NCBI GenBank assembly: GCA_037443205.1
Contig: JBBIOU010000025.1
Span: 1-51,324, forward strand
Length of the DNA: 51,324 bases
Direction of reading: 5' to 3'
From: JBBIOU01 sp037443205
Lineage (GTDB): Bacteria; Bacteroidota; Bacteroidia; Flavobacteriales_D; UBA2798
The notes below the pieces were generated by a model. It was not told the DNA's origin. It saw only the letters and a list, made by a program, of their open reading frames with translations, and made no database searches. The translations under genes were made by a program, and so were the position numbers. Shown in pieces: positions 18,232 to 26,983 of this stretch. Position 1 is the first letter of the stretch. The number at the start of each line of letters is the position of its first letter.

Positions 18232-19455
18232 ATGGATAATAATTCAGCATTTGATGTAGCCATTGTTGGGGGTGGCATAGTGGGAGCGGCTACTTTTTAC
18301 AAACTACAAAACCGTAACCCTGATTTAAAAATAGTTTTAATAGAAAAAGAAGAAAAGCTGGCAGCACACCAAACCGGCAATAACTCAGGCGTAATTCATT
18401 CGGGGTTATATTATAAACCGGGTTCATTAAAAGCCCGCAACTGTGTTGAAGGAAGAAAAGAACTGGTAAACTTTGCTAAAACATATCATATTAAACACGA
18501 TGTATGCGGTAAAATAGTAGTTGCCGTAAATAATAACGAATTAGTGCATTTAGATAAAATTTTTAAGACAGGGTTAGAAAATAAAATTGAAGGCATCGAA
18601 AAAATTGACGCTAAAAAAATAAAAGAAATAGAACCCTACTGCGAGGCTATTGCGGGTATTTGGGTGCCTGTTACCGGTATCATAGATTTTGTGGGCGCCA
18701 CCCAAAAAATGGTTGAATTAGCTTTGGCTAAAAATAATCAAAGCAAGTTGGTATTGGGCGAGGAATTAAAACAGATAGACAAGCAAAGCGAATCTTCTGT
18801 AATAATAACTTCAAAAAATAAATATAAAGCCAAAAAATTAATTTTTTGCGGTGGATTGCAGGCAGACAGATTAGCTCATGCAGATAAAGTAAAAATTAAA
18901 GAGCGTGTGGTTGGTTTTAGAGGTGATTATTATGAATTAACCGAAAATGCAAAACACAAAGTAAAAAATTTAATTTATCCGGTGCCCAATCCTGATTTCC
19001 CGTTTTTGGGCGTACATTTTACACGTATGGTAAACGGTGAAATTGAATGCGGACCTAATGCTGTTTTTACTTTTAAGCGTGAAGGCTACGGTAAAACAGA
19101 TTTTAATTTGCGTGACACCATAAATGCATTAACATACTCCGGCACCTGGAAGTTATTTTTAAACAACATGAGCTTTGGTATAAATGAATATCGCAGAGCT
19201 TTTTCAAAAAAATTATTTTTAAAAACATTGCAACGCATCATACCCTCATTAACCATGCACGATATTAAACCCGGACGATCGGGAGTAAGAGCCTTATTAC
19301 TTAACAGGGATGGTGATACCCGTGATGATTTTAGGATAGAACATCAAGGTAACAGCATCCATGTATTAAATGCTCCTTCACCCGCTGCAACAGCAAGTTT
19401 AGCTATTGGTAATTATGTAGCAGAAATGGCCGAAGAAAAATTTTCACTCAAATAA
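18232..19455 (+). CDS. lhgO: L-2-hydroxyglutarate oxidase
   Basis: A 407-residue FAD-dependent oxidoreductase of the DAO family. The N-terminal dinucleotide fold VAIVGGGIVGAATFY binds FAD, followed by the family segment AAHQTGNNSGVIHSGLYYKPGSLKA. The C-terminus has KPGRSGVRALLL and LNAPSPAATASLAIG. LhgO oxidises L-2-hydroxyglutarate to 2-oxoglutarate and feeds electrons to the quinone pool, repairing a side product of central metabolism. It is a single gene with its own probable promoter and is convergent with the CLC gene. Confidence 0.92.
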   Translation: MDNNSAFDVAIVGGGIVGAATFYKLQNRNPDLKIVLIEKEEKLAAHQTGNNSGVIHSGLYYKPGSLKARNCVEGRKELVNFAKTYHIKHDVCGKIVVAVNNNELVHLDKIFKTGLENKIEGIEKIDAKKIKEIEPYCEAIAGIWVPVTGIIDFVGATQKMVELALAKNNQSKLVLGEELKQIDKQSESSVIITSKNKYKAKKLIFCGGLQADRLAHADKVKIKERVVGFRGDYYELTENAKHKVKNLIYPVPNPDFPFLGVHFTRMVNGEIECGPNAVFTFKREGYGKTDFNLRDTINALTYSGTWKLFLNNMSFGINEYRRAFSKKLFLKTLQRIIPSLTMHDIKPGRSGVRALLLNRDGDTRDDFRIEHQGNSIHVLNAPSPAATASLAIGNYVAEMAEEKFSLK

Positions 19456-19473
19456 TATTATTATAAATATTCT

Positions 19474-21264
19474 TTAAGAATCTTTCGATAATATTTCTCC
19501 GCTGTTTTTTATAGAATTGCGATATGCATTTAATACATCGGTTCTGGAAATAAATCCTATAAATTTATTGCGTTTAACAACAGGAATATAATCCAACTCA
19601 GGATACGAATCAAATTTATTTAACACCAAATCCATGTGTTCAGTAGGGTCTATAACCGTTTCGGGCATTGAAACTATATCATTTACGGTTTTGTGATCTG
19701 TATTAAGAGATTTATTAATAATGGCTCTGATTTCATTTACAGAAATAATACCCACAAATTCGTTTTGATGATTTAATACCGGAAAAATAGTTTTGCTGCT
19801 TTTGGAAAATAAATCGAACAAGGTATTTAGTGTATGATGAGTATATAAGGGTAAAAATTCTTTATTAATCAAATCGCGGGTGCGTATGTTATTAATGGTT
19901 ATAAATTCTTGTTTAGACGATTTATTAAGTTCGGTTCTTAAAGACTGAAAGTAAACGGGAACTTTATCAAAATAATTTTTTACAAAAAAAGACATGGCAG
20001 TAACCAGCATCAAACCTATAAATAAATCGTAGCTTTCTGTTACTTCGGCCACAAGAAATATAGCAGTGAGAGGGGCATGCATTACACCCGCCAATACGGC
20101 TCCCATACCTAATAAAATATAGTTCACCGGATTTAAAACTTCAGCATGCGGCAATAATAAATATGCGATCAGGTAAAAAAAATAACCCGCAAACCCACCG
20201 GTAACAAATGACGGAGCAAATTGTCCTCCCTCACCGCCTGCGCTAATGGTAATACTTGCTGCCAATGGTTTTACAAGCATTAATATACCCAATACAAATG
20301 GTAAATTTATTACTGATTCACGGTTATAACCAATTACACTTTGCTCGGCAAGGACATGAGCTTTGTGTTTAATAATAGTGTTTATACCTATATATCCTTC
20401 GCCAAAAAGTACCGGAAAAAAATATACCAGTGTACCCAATAATACGCCTCCTGCAATTAATCTGATTCTCCAATTGCGCAATGCACCAAAAAAAACTTTG
20501 GTTAAATAAAACACCTTGGTAAAATATAAGGATACAAAGCCACAAAAAAGACCCATTACCAATAACAAAGGAATTTCCTGTAGTGTAAATCTTGATACAC
20601 CCGATACTTTAAATAACACTTCATTGCCAAGAAATAGATTTGAAAAAAACGCCCCCGTAGCAGAAGATATTAATATAGGTATAAAAATAGTTGTTGAAAA
20701 TTGAGGTAAAATAACTTCTGTGGCAAATATAACTCCGGCAATAGGCGCATTAAAAATGGCTGCAATTGCTGCGGCAGTACCACAACCTATAAAAAGGGTT
20801 CTGTATTTATAATCAAGTCTGAAAAAACGGGAAGCTCCTGCTCCTATTGCCGAACCGGTAACCACTGTTGGCGACTCTAAACCCGAGCTGCCACCCAGCC
20901 CTATTGTTAATGCACCTGTAATCATTTGTGCGTACATTAAACTATAATGTATAAATGAAAAGCGTTTTCTGATTGCATCTAACACCCCGGGTATGCCATG
21001 AAATCCTTTTGCACGTTTAAAAACTTTATTATATAACCAAACCGTTAAAAAAATTCCTACTGACGGTAAAACAAAAAACATGTATGCAGGAAAAACTGTT
21101 TGAGCTGAATTTTCGATAAAATGAATAAGGCTCTTTAAAAATAATGCTGCAAATGCAGCTATAATTCCTACTTGTATTGAGAGCAAAATAATAAAGGTAT
21201 TGTTACTGATATATTCATTGCGCCATTTAAGAAATTTTATATAATATCTTCTTGCTTTATACAT
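19474..21264 (-). CDS. CLC-family chloride channel/transporter with C-terminal CBS pair
   Basis: A 596-residue membrane protein: a CLC core (about 20-430) followed by two CBS domains (about 455-585), which in other CLCs bind nucleotides and gate the protein. Motifs can be aligned to E. coli CLC-ec1. The gating Glu is kept (GGSSGLESP, Glu130), and the central Tyr is probably that in VPVYFQSL. The selectivity Ser of GSGIP is His89 (FHGIP). The internal proton Glu (second Glu of FIIEEMRPQ in CLC-ec1) is Val184 (FATEVILPQ), as in the channel branch of the family. I therefore expect anion flow not coupled to protons (inference). It stands alone, between lhgO and an SDR gene. Confidence 0.93.
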   Translation of the reverse strand: MYKARRYYIKFLKWRNEYISNNTFIILLSIQVGIIAAFAALFLKSLIHFIENSAQTVFPAYMFFVLPSVGIFLTVWLYNKVFKRAKGFHGIPGVLDAIRKRFSFIHYSLMYAQMITGALTIGLGGSSGLESPTVVTGSAIGAGASRFFRLDYKYRTLFIGCGTAAAIAAIFNAPIAGVIFATEVILPQFSTTIFIPILISSATGAFFSNLFLGNEVLFKVSGVSRFTLQEIPLLLVMGLFCGFVSLYFTKVFYLTKVFFGALRNWRIRLIAGGVLLGTLVYFFPVLFGEGYIGINTIIKHKAHVLAEQSVIGYNRESVINLPFVLGILMLVKPLAASITISAGGEGGQFAPSFVTGGFAGYFFYLIAYLLLPHAEVLNPVNYILLGMGAVLAGVMHAPLTAIFLVAEVTESYDLFIGLMLVTAMSFFVKNYFDKVPVYFQSLRTELNKSSKQEFITINNIRTRDLINKEFLPLYTHHTLNTLFDLFSKSSKTIFPVLNHQNEFVGIISVNEIRAIINKSLNTDHKTVNDIVSMPETVIDPTEHMDLVLNKFDSYPELDYIPVVKRNKFIGFISRTDVLNAYRNSIKNSGEILSKDS

Positions 21265-21366
21265 GGGGCTAAAGTAAAAAAATATGTTGATTTACCAATC
21301 AAATTATACCCGTCAAAATTTATATAACAGATAGCTCAGCGTTTGATAAATACGAAATTTATCAAC

Positions 21367-22374
21367 TTAAAGCGATTCATTGTTTTTGTAATAATCGCAG
21401 GCGTTTTTTATTGCCTCTTTTACCGAAATAAATTGATAACCCAACGCTTCAGTAATTTTTTTATTGCTGTAATTATAATTTCTAGATGCTGCCAATGCGG
21501 TTTCCCGTGTGATGCGCGGTTCTTTTCCGGTGAATAAACATTTGAGTTTTTCTACCCGCCAGGCAATGTTGCTTAGCCATGATTTTACTTTTATATACGG
21601 AGGTTTGTTGCCGTATTCTTGTGCAATCAACGAAAACAGGTCTTTAAATTTTACATTTTCTGAAACAGCTAAAAAACGCTCTGAAGAAATATTACTGTTC
21701 ATTAAAGCTACCATAATATTTGCTACATCACGTGCATCAACAAACGCATTAGAACCTTCGGTATAAAAGGGCATCCCTTTATAAGCAGTTTTAAACATTG
21801 CATTGCTGCTTTTATTCCAGTTGCCCGGACCAATTATAACACACGGGTTAATAATTACAGCATTTAATCCTTCTTCTATTCCGCGCCATACTTCTCTTTC
21901 TGCATTGTATTTGGTAATTGAATAATAGCTATTCTGCTTTGATATTTTCCATGGGGTATCTTCGGTAATAAGTTCCTGATGTGAACCGCGCCCAATTGCG
22001 GCTGTAGAGCTAACATAACATAACTTTTTTATATTTTTTTCCAGACAGGCATTTACCAGATTTGCCGTACCCTCGCTGTTTATTTTTTTCATCATTTTGC
22101 GGTCGCGCGGATTAAATGATACCAATGCTGCACAGTGATATACATATTCAATATTATTTAAGGCATCCAGCAATGAAAAAATATCTGTTACATCACCTTC
22201 TATCCATTTTATTTTTGTAAAATTTGCTTCTTTGTTATACCATTTAAAAATTTTTTTAACTGATACAAGATTTGTATGCTTTGTTTTTAAAGCAAATATT
22301 TCTGATTCGTGCTCAGATAGTTTCACTAAAAGATGTGCTCCCAATAATCCGCTGCCTCCGGTAACCAATATCAT
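21367..22374 (-). CDS. NAD-dependent epimerase/dehydratase family protein (extended SDR)
   Basis: A 335-residue extended short-chain dehydrogenase. The nucleotide-binding motif is at the very start (ILVTGGSGLLGAHLL), the catalytic YxxxK is YSITK, and the Ser lies in VSSTAAIG. The loop NPCVIIGPG is typical of the dihydroflavonol-reductase/3-beta-HSD-like branch rather than UDP-glucose epimerases. The substrate is unknown; sugar nucleotides, sterol-like lipids or aldehydes are all used by relatives. It lies 6 nt downstream of the membrane glycosyltransferase-like gene on the same strand, so the two are probably co-transcribed. Confidence 0.87.
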   Translation of the reverse strand: MILVTGGSGLLGAHLLVKLSEHESEIFALKTKHTNLVSVKKIFKWYNKEANFTKIKWIEGDVTDIFSLLDALNNIEYVYHCAALVSFNPRDRKMMKKINSEGTANLVNACLEKNIKKLCYVSSTAAIGRGSHQELITEDTPWKISKQNSYYSITKYNAEREVWRGIEEGLNAVIINPCVIIGPGNWNKSSNAMFKTAYKGMPFYTEGSNAFVDARDVANIMVALMNSNISSERFLAVSENVKFKDLFSLIAQEYGNKPPYIKVKSWLSNIAWRVEKLKCLFTGKEPRITRETALAASRNYNYSNKKITEALGYQFISVKEAIKNACDYYKNNESL

Positions 22375-22380
22375 AGTTTG

Positions 22381-24186
22381 CTAATTAAAAGTTGAAAATA
22401 ACATATTTGCTTCATTAACTAAAATATTTTGGTGTTTGATGTTCCAAATGTATGCTTTAATCCGTAAGGTATCGGTTATAGGTTTGATAAAATTATATGA
22501 AGCATTTAAAGTTACTGTATTTTTATAATTGTAATTCAATCGGTCTAATGCCGAATATTCATAAATTAAATTATTGTTATTAATGTCAGACACATCTACT
22601 ACAAACCAGGAAAAAATGTTTCTGTTAGCACATGCTATTTGCAAACGGGTATTGATATTAAAATTAGCATTGAGATTTAAAATTGTATCGCATATATTAA
22701 TAAATTCAGCGTTAATAAAATTATTATGCACAAGACTTTTTTTGAAAAGCTGAGTTAATTCTGGCGGTTTATTTTTTTTGTATAAAGCGTACCCGTGCAA
22801 ACTTTCGTCTTGCCAAATTAAGGTATAATGTTTTTTGTATATATCGGTATTTAGTAAAAAATGCTTCTCTTCGTTTTTGCGTGAAATAATGTAATGGCAA
22901 TCTTTATTGGGAAAGTTAGTTTGTTGTATTGGAATAGATTTGTTATTTATTATATTTTGAATACCCCAAATCATATCGCAGTTTTGAAAGGAAGAAATTG
23001 TTGTGTTTTCAACAGCATGGTGTGCAATATATTGATAGATTGGTGCAGGTATAAATGTATAATAAATAAAATTAGGATACTTAAAATTTACATTCATTAA
23101 AGAGTAGCCCACCAATATGCAAGGTAAAAAAAGTACAAGTAGATATGCTTTTTTAATTTTAATGTAAGGAATGATATAATCTGCAATTAAAAAGAAGGAA
23201 ATCATGAGTACAAAAAACAGTTGTATGGTAGTGCGATCTTTCGGAAGATTTACATTTAAAAAAATTTTTAAAAACAAATGAGCCGAAACACATGCGATAA
23301 AAAAAATAAAAATATGGTACGGTTCGTAATACTTTTTTCGTTTAAAGAACAAATACATCCAACCGATAAAGCAACTTAATACGGTGATTATAATGCTATA
23401 ATAAACGACTGTGTGATTAGCAATTAAAAATAAACTTGAAGCTAATGAATGAAGTACATCATTAATATTATCAATATCACTTCCGTGCATTAATTCTTTT
23501 AGGTTTTTTAATTTATCGAGTATGCTTTTTAAACTTAATAGTATTATGCCCGACATTAAAAAAGTAAACAAATATATTATACGTATTTTGTAACCGACAT
23601 TTTTAAAATTTATAATAAAAAGTATAATTACGGTAAAAATTATTATTGCCAACAGAATGATACTGTTTAGATTTGCTACACTTGCCATGACAAAATAAAG
23701 AATGCTGATAATGTATTGTTTCAGCTTAATATATTCAATAAATTTTTGCAAGTGATAAAAACCGGCCATTACACAAGCAAGCGAAATAGCATATCCTCTT
23801 GATAAACTAAAAAATTCTATGAAGCCGGTTGTAGTAACAAAAAAAATTCTAAACAACCATTTAAGATGCCGGTTATTTAAGTTTAGCGAAAACAAATAAG
23901 TATAAATCAGATAAATTGCAAAAAAAAGCACCGAACCTATTCTAAGCGAAAAAGCGCTGACACCAAAAATTTTTACGCCTAACCAGGCTAATGCGGTATT
24001 AAGTATATGATTATTTGCCGTCCAATGGTAATCATTTGTAAATGGTATAAAACTATCGGTGTTTATATAATAAAAAAAAGTTCCTGCCTCATCAATATTT
24101 ACAGGTAAAATTGCTGCTCTTATAATAACATACACATATACTGCTAAGGCTAAAAAAAAATAGATATGCGCGTCTTTAATTTTCAT
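22381..24186 (-). CDS. Polytopic membrane protein, GT-C glycosyltransferase-like
   Basis: A 601-residue protein I cannot name precisely. It has about ten hydrophobic helices in the first 370 residues and a soluble C-terminal part of about 230 residues. The first helix is followed by a loop with NIDEAGTFFYY (Asp32, Glu33) and then ANNHILNTALAW (Asn58-His60), the arrangement of GT-C enzymes (PMT/ArnT-like), which use an acidic residue in the first external loop and lipid-linked sugar donors. No donor or acceptor can be deduced. It is the first gene of a pair with the SDR at 21367. TACCTTAG, one base off TAnnTTTG, lies just before the ATG. Confidence 0.65.
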   Translation of the reverse strand: MKIKDAHIYFFLALAVYVYVIIRAAILPVNIDEAGTFFYYINTDSFIPFTNDYHWTANNHILNTALAWLGVKIFGVSAFSLRIGSVLFFAIYLIYTYLFSLNLNNRHLKWLFRIFFVTTTGFIEFFSLSRGYAISLACVMAGFYHLQKFIEYIKLKQYIISILYFVMASVANLNSIILLAIIIFTVIILFIINFKNVGYKIRIIYLFTFLMSGIILLSLKSILDKLKNLKELMHGSDIDNINDVLHSLASSLFLIANHTVVYYSIIITVLSCFIGWMYLFFKRKKYYEPYHIFIFFIACVSAHLFLKIFLNVNLPKDRTTIQLFFVLMISFFLIADYIIPYIKIKKAYLLVLFLPCILVGYSLMNVNFKYPNFIYYTFIPAPIYQYIAHHAVENTTISSFQNCDMIWGIQNIINNKSIPIQQTNFPNKDCHYIISRKNEEKHFLLNTDIYKKHYTLIWQDESLHGYALYKKNKPPELTQLFKKSLVHNNFINAEFINICDTILNLNANFNINTRLQIACANRNIFSWFVVDVSDINNNNLIYEYSALDRLNYNYKNTVTLNASYNFIKPITDTLRIKAYIWNIKHQNILVNEANMLFSTFN

Positions 24187-24262
24187 TTTTTTGCTAAGGT
24201 ATATATTTCTTTATTTTATTGTTAATAAAATTTAAATAGACATACATGTAGATTTATACATA

Positions 24263-24270
24263 TATTTTTG
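24263..24270 (+). promoter_or_regulatory. Putative -7 box (TATTTTTG) 4 nt before a GTG start
   Basis: TATTTTTG matches TAnnTTTG and ends only 4 nt before GTG 24275. If it is used, the mRNA would start at or next to the start codon. No -33 TTG is evident. Confidence 0.3.
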
Positions 24271-24274
24271 AATT

Positions 24275-25015
24275 GTGAAAAAAACAGTTGTATTATTATT
24301 TTTTATCTATCAGGTTTATTTTGTTTATGGTGTACGTCCCTTTATAACGGATGATGCACGGGTAGTTGGTTTCAGGTTGTTTCAATGGGAGAGTTGGTTT
24401 CGGTTTGACCGCGAGGCGGGTCAATACTGGCACATGTTTGCCTATGGCGTTCATAAAAAAATAGAACTTACGGCAGGTGGTGTTTTTGGATACTTTAATT
24501 CCGAGCCCGAAAAAATTAATTTTACCTATGCGCTTCCGTTGATACAAGGAAAATTTTTATTCACTGAATATGGTTATAAAAAGCCACCGGGTGTAGGTAT
24601 AGTTTGCGGAAGTTTTTTGCCCGGAGGCAAAGGAGCGTTTGTACAAAATGATTACGGAGCATTTGCTTTTGCAACAGTTACGCAATGTATAGGTAAAAAA
24701 GAAAATTTATTGATACACGCAAATATCGGCTTTAATTATCTGTATAATAACGCCAGAAATGTATTTGTACCTATCTGGGGAGTAGGTGCGCAAGTACGTA
24801 CCCTGGGTGGTATGCATCTGGTGATGGAATATTTTTCGGGCGACCCTTATGTTCCCGGCAGCGGTGCAGCTTATCAGGCAGGAATCAGACATTTTTTTAG
24901 CGATGACCTGCAAATTGATGCTACTTTAGGCGAAGGTTTAAAAGGAGCGCACCCTATGCCGTTTTGGTTTAGTTTAGGGCTTAGATGGGTATTTCATACC
25001 TTTGAAAAAAAATAA
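24275..25015 (+). CDS. Outer-membrane transporter-like protein (Phenol_MetA_deg-like barrel)
   Basis: A 246-residue protein with a GTG start, a signal peptide (about 1-19) and then alternating strands ending in an aromatic residue pattern (WFSLGLRWVFH) suggesting a beta-barrel. The mature start RPFITDDARVV...QWESW resembles the RPFxTDDA opening of proteins annotated as outer-membrane transporters of the Phenol_MetA_deg type. The cargo is unknown. It is divergent from the GT-C-like gene and directly abuts the convergent nitronate monooxygenase (stop to stop with no bases between). Confidence 0.65.
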   Translation: MKKTVVLLFFIYQVYFVYGVRPFITDDARVVGFRLFQWESWFRFDREAGQYWHMFAYGVHKKIELTAGGVFGYFNSEPEKINFTYALPLIQGKFLFTEYGYKKPPGVGIVCGSFLPGGKGAFVQNDYGAFAFATVTQCIGKKENLLIHANIGFNYLYNNARNVFVPIWGVGAQVRTLGGMHLVMEYFSGDPYVPGSGAAYQAGIRHFFSDDLQIDATLGEGLKGAHPMPFWFSLGLRWVFHTFEKK

Positions 25016-25960
25016 CTAAACCATTTTCAAATTTTTGATTGTTAAGTTGTATTCATCAATAATTTCTTTTACAATCTCTGCAGCCGGCAAAATTTTATCT
25101 ATCAAACCCGAAACCTGCCCTATTTCTAATTCACCTTCATCCAGGTCTCCTTCAAACATACCTTTTTTGGCGCGGCCTCTTCCTAATAATTTTGCTAATT
25201 CATCTTTGCCCGCACAATTTTTATATGCTTGTTCAACATCATAATAAAATTTATTTTTTATCAATCTAACGGGAGTTAATTCTTTAAGCGTAAGTTGTGT
25301 TTCGCCTTCCTGTATGGCTACCACGGTTTTTTTAAACAATTCGTGGGCAGATGATTCTTCGGATGCTACAAAACGACTGCCTATTTGTACGGCATCGGCC
25401 CCTAAAGCCATAGCTGCTGCCATTTGGCAACCCGTGCCAATGCCTCCGGCTGCTATTACGGGAATTTTAACTTGTTTCTTCACCAAGGGAATTAAACACA
25501 AAGTAGTAGTTTCTTCTCTGCCGTTGTGTCCTCCAGCTTCAAAACCTTCGGCAACTACGGCATCAACTCCGGCATCTTCGGCTTTTTTTGCAAATCTGGC
25601 ACTCGATACCACGTGAACCACAATTTTACCATGTTGTTTTAAATAGGCAGTGTGCGTTTTGGGGTTCCCGGCCGAAGTAAAAACAATTGGCACATTTTCT
25701 TCAATAATCGTAGCAATGTGTTTATCAATGTCGGGATACAACATGGGTAAATTAACCGCAAAAGGTCTATTAGTAGCCTGTTTACATTTTCGGATGTGTT
25801 CTTTCAACACGTCCGGATACATAGAACCCGAACCAATAATTCCCAGACCTCCGGCATTGCTCACCGCTGCTGCTAATCTCCAACCGCTGCACCATATCAT
25901 CCCTGCTTGAATTAACGGGTATTGTATGCCAAATAAATCGGTTATTCTGTTTTTATCCAT
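25016..25960 (-). CDS. Nitronate monooxygenase / 2-nitropropane dioxygenase family flavoprotein
   Basis: A 314-residue FMN TIM-barrel enzyme. The N-terminus IQYPLIQAGMIWCSGWRLAAAVSNAGGLG is the family signature, then AEGFEAGGHNGREE (with the active-site region GGHNG/GGH) and the phosphate-binding VIAAGGIGTG...ALGADAVQIGSRF. Relatives oxidise nitronates to carbonyls with release of nitrite; a close branch (FabK) reduces enoyl-ACP in fatty acid synthesis. FabK cannot be excluded without alignment. It is a single gene on the minus strand. Confidence 0.87.
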   Translation of the reverse strand: MDKNRITDLFGIQYPLIQAGMIWCSGWRLAAAVSNAGGLGIIGSGSMYPDVLKEHIRKCKQATNRPFAVNLPMLYPDIDKHIATIIEENVPIVFTSAGNPKTHTAYLKQHGKIVVHVVSSARFAKKAEDAGVDAVVAEGFEAGGHNGREETTTLCLIPLVKKQVKIPVIAAGGIGTGCQMAAAMALGADAVQIGSRFVASEESSAHELFKKTVVAIQEGETQLTLKELTPVRLIKNKFYYDVEQAYKNCAGKDELAKLLGRGRAKKGMFEGDLDEGELEIGQVSGLIDKILPAAEIVKEIIDEYNLTIKNLKMV

Positions 25961-26043
25961 TATAAATAGGTTTTGCTGCTAATCTACAGTATTTCTGTCA
26001 AAAATATGGGTTTAAATGGTATTAAAATCTTTAAAAAAACTTG

Positions 26044-26051
26044 TATATTTG
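26044..26051 (+). promoter_or_regulatory. Putative -7 box (TATATTTG) of the DUF6089 gene
   Basis: TATATTTG fits TAnnTTTG and ends 9 nt before ATG 26061. It also supports that ATG over the upstream in-frame ATG at 26016, which would lie in front of the promoter. Confidence 0.45.
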
Positions 26052-26060
26052 TACCCAAGG

Positions 26061-26981
26061 ATGAAAAAAATAATTCTGTTTATATTTGTTTTTAGTGCTT
26101 TAACAGCTTTTTCTCAACGAGGCAGAAGTTCATATTATAAATTGGATGTGGGCGGAGGACTTGGTTTGTCTAACTATCTGGGCGAAATGGGCGGTAAAGA
26201 AAAAATTGGCCGGGATTTTATTATGGATATGAAACTGAGCCAAACCCGCTGGGCCTTAGGCGGCTTTGCCAGATACAAAATGAGCCCATATTGGTCTTTA
26301 CGAGCCGATTTAACCTATGGCAGAATACAAGGTGCTGACAGACTTTCTACAAACCGCGGCAGAAAAGGTCGTAACCTAAGTTTTATAAACGATATGCTGG
26401 AACTGACTGCCCGGGCAGAAATAATACTTTATAATGACAATGATGTGGGGGGCAGAGGCTCCTATCGCTTAGATTTTAAATCGTACATCTTTGCCGGTGT
26501 GGGCGTTCTGATACACGGGCCTAAAACCCTATATAACGGTGAATATGTTAAATTAAGACCACTGCAAACCGAAGGAGTAAAATACGGGCTGGCAACTGCA
26601 ACGATGCCTATAGGAACAGGATTTTATTTTACCTACAAGCGCAAATATCGTTTTGGGTGGGAACTTGGCTGGCGCATGACATTTACCGACTATTTAGATG
26701 ATGTCAGTACTTTTTATGCCGATCCTTCTACATTAGCAAATCCCACAGCTATTGCCTTAGCTAACAGAAGACCTGAATTGGGCAACGATCCTTCGGTGCC
26801 CATTGAGGCACATTATACCCCGGGCAACCGAAGAGGTGACCCTAAAGATAACGACAATTATTTTTACATGCTCTTTACTTACAGCTATGTATTTAGAGGC
26901 AAAAACAGTTTTTATACACAACATTACTCCTGGTTAGGCGGTCGTAAAAGTAAATATACCAAAGCCCGTATCAAATTTTAG
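26061..26981 (+). CDS. DUF6089 family outer-membrane protein
   Basis: A 306-residue protein with a signal peptide (MKKIILFIFVFSALTAFSQ) followed by the DUF6089 pattern: YYKLDVGGGLGLSNYLGEMGG at the start, then strands of a predicted outer-membrane barrel, e.g. SYIFAGVGVLIH and RFGWELGWRMTFTDYLDDVS. The family is common in Bacteroidota and has no established role. I start at ATG 26061 because the longer frame (26016) puts 15 charged and aromatic residues before the signal peptide. A TTG-initiated barrel gene follows 2 nt after the stop. Confidence 0.85.
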   Translation: MKKIILFIFVFSALTAFSQRGRSSYYKLDVGGGLGLSNYLGEMGGKEKIGRDFIMDMKLSQTRWALGGFARYKMSPYWSLRADLTYGRIQGADRLSTNRGRKGRNLSFINDMLELTARAEIILYNDNDVGGRGSYRLDFKSYIFAGVGVLIHGPKTLYNGEYVKLRPLQTEGVKYGLATATMPIGTGFYFTYKRKYRFGWELGWRMTFTDYLDDVSTFYADPSTLANPTAIALANRRPELGNDPSVPIEAHYTPGNRRGDPKDNDNYFYMLFTYSYVFRGKNSFYTQHYSWLGGRKSKYTKARIKF

Positions 26982-26983
26982 TT

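Noticed and set aside
19456..19473. Hairpin between lhgO and the CLC gene (ATTCTT/AAGAAT) as a terminator
   Set aside because: The arms are six AT-rich base pairs with a one-base centre, too weak to terminate.
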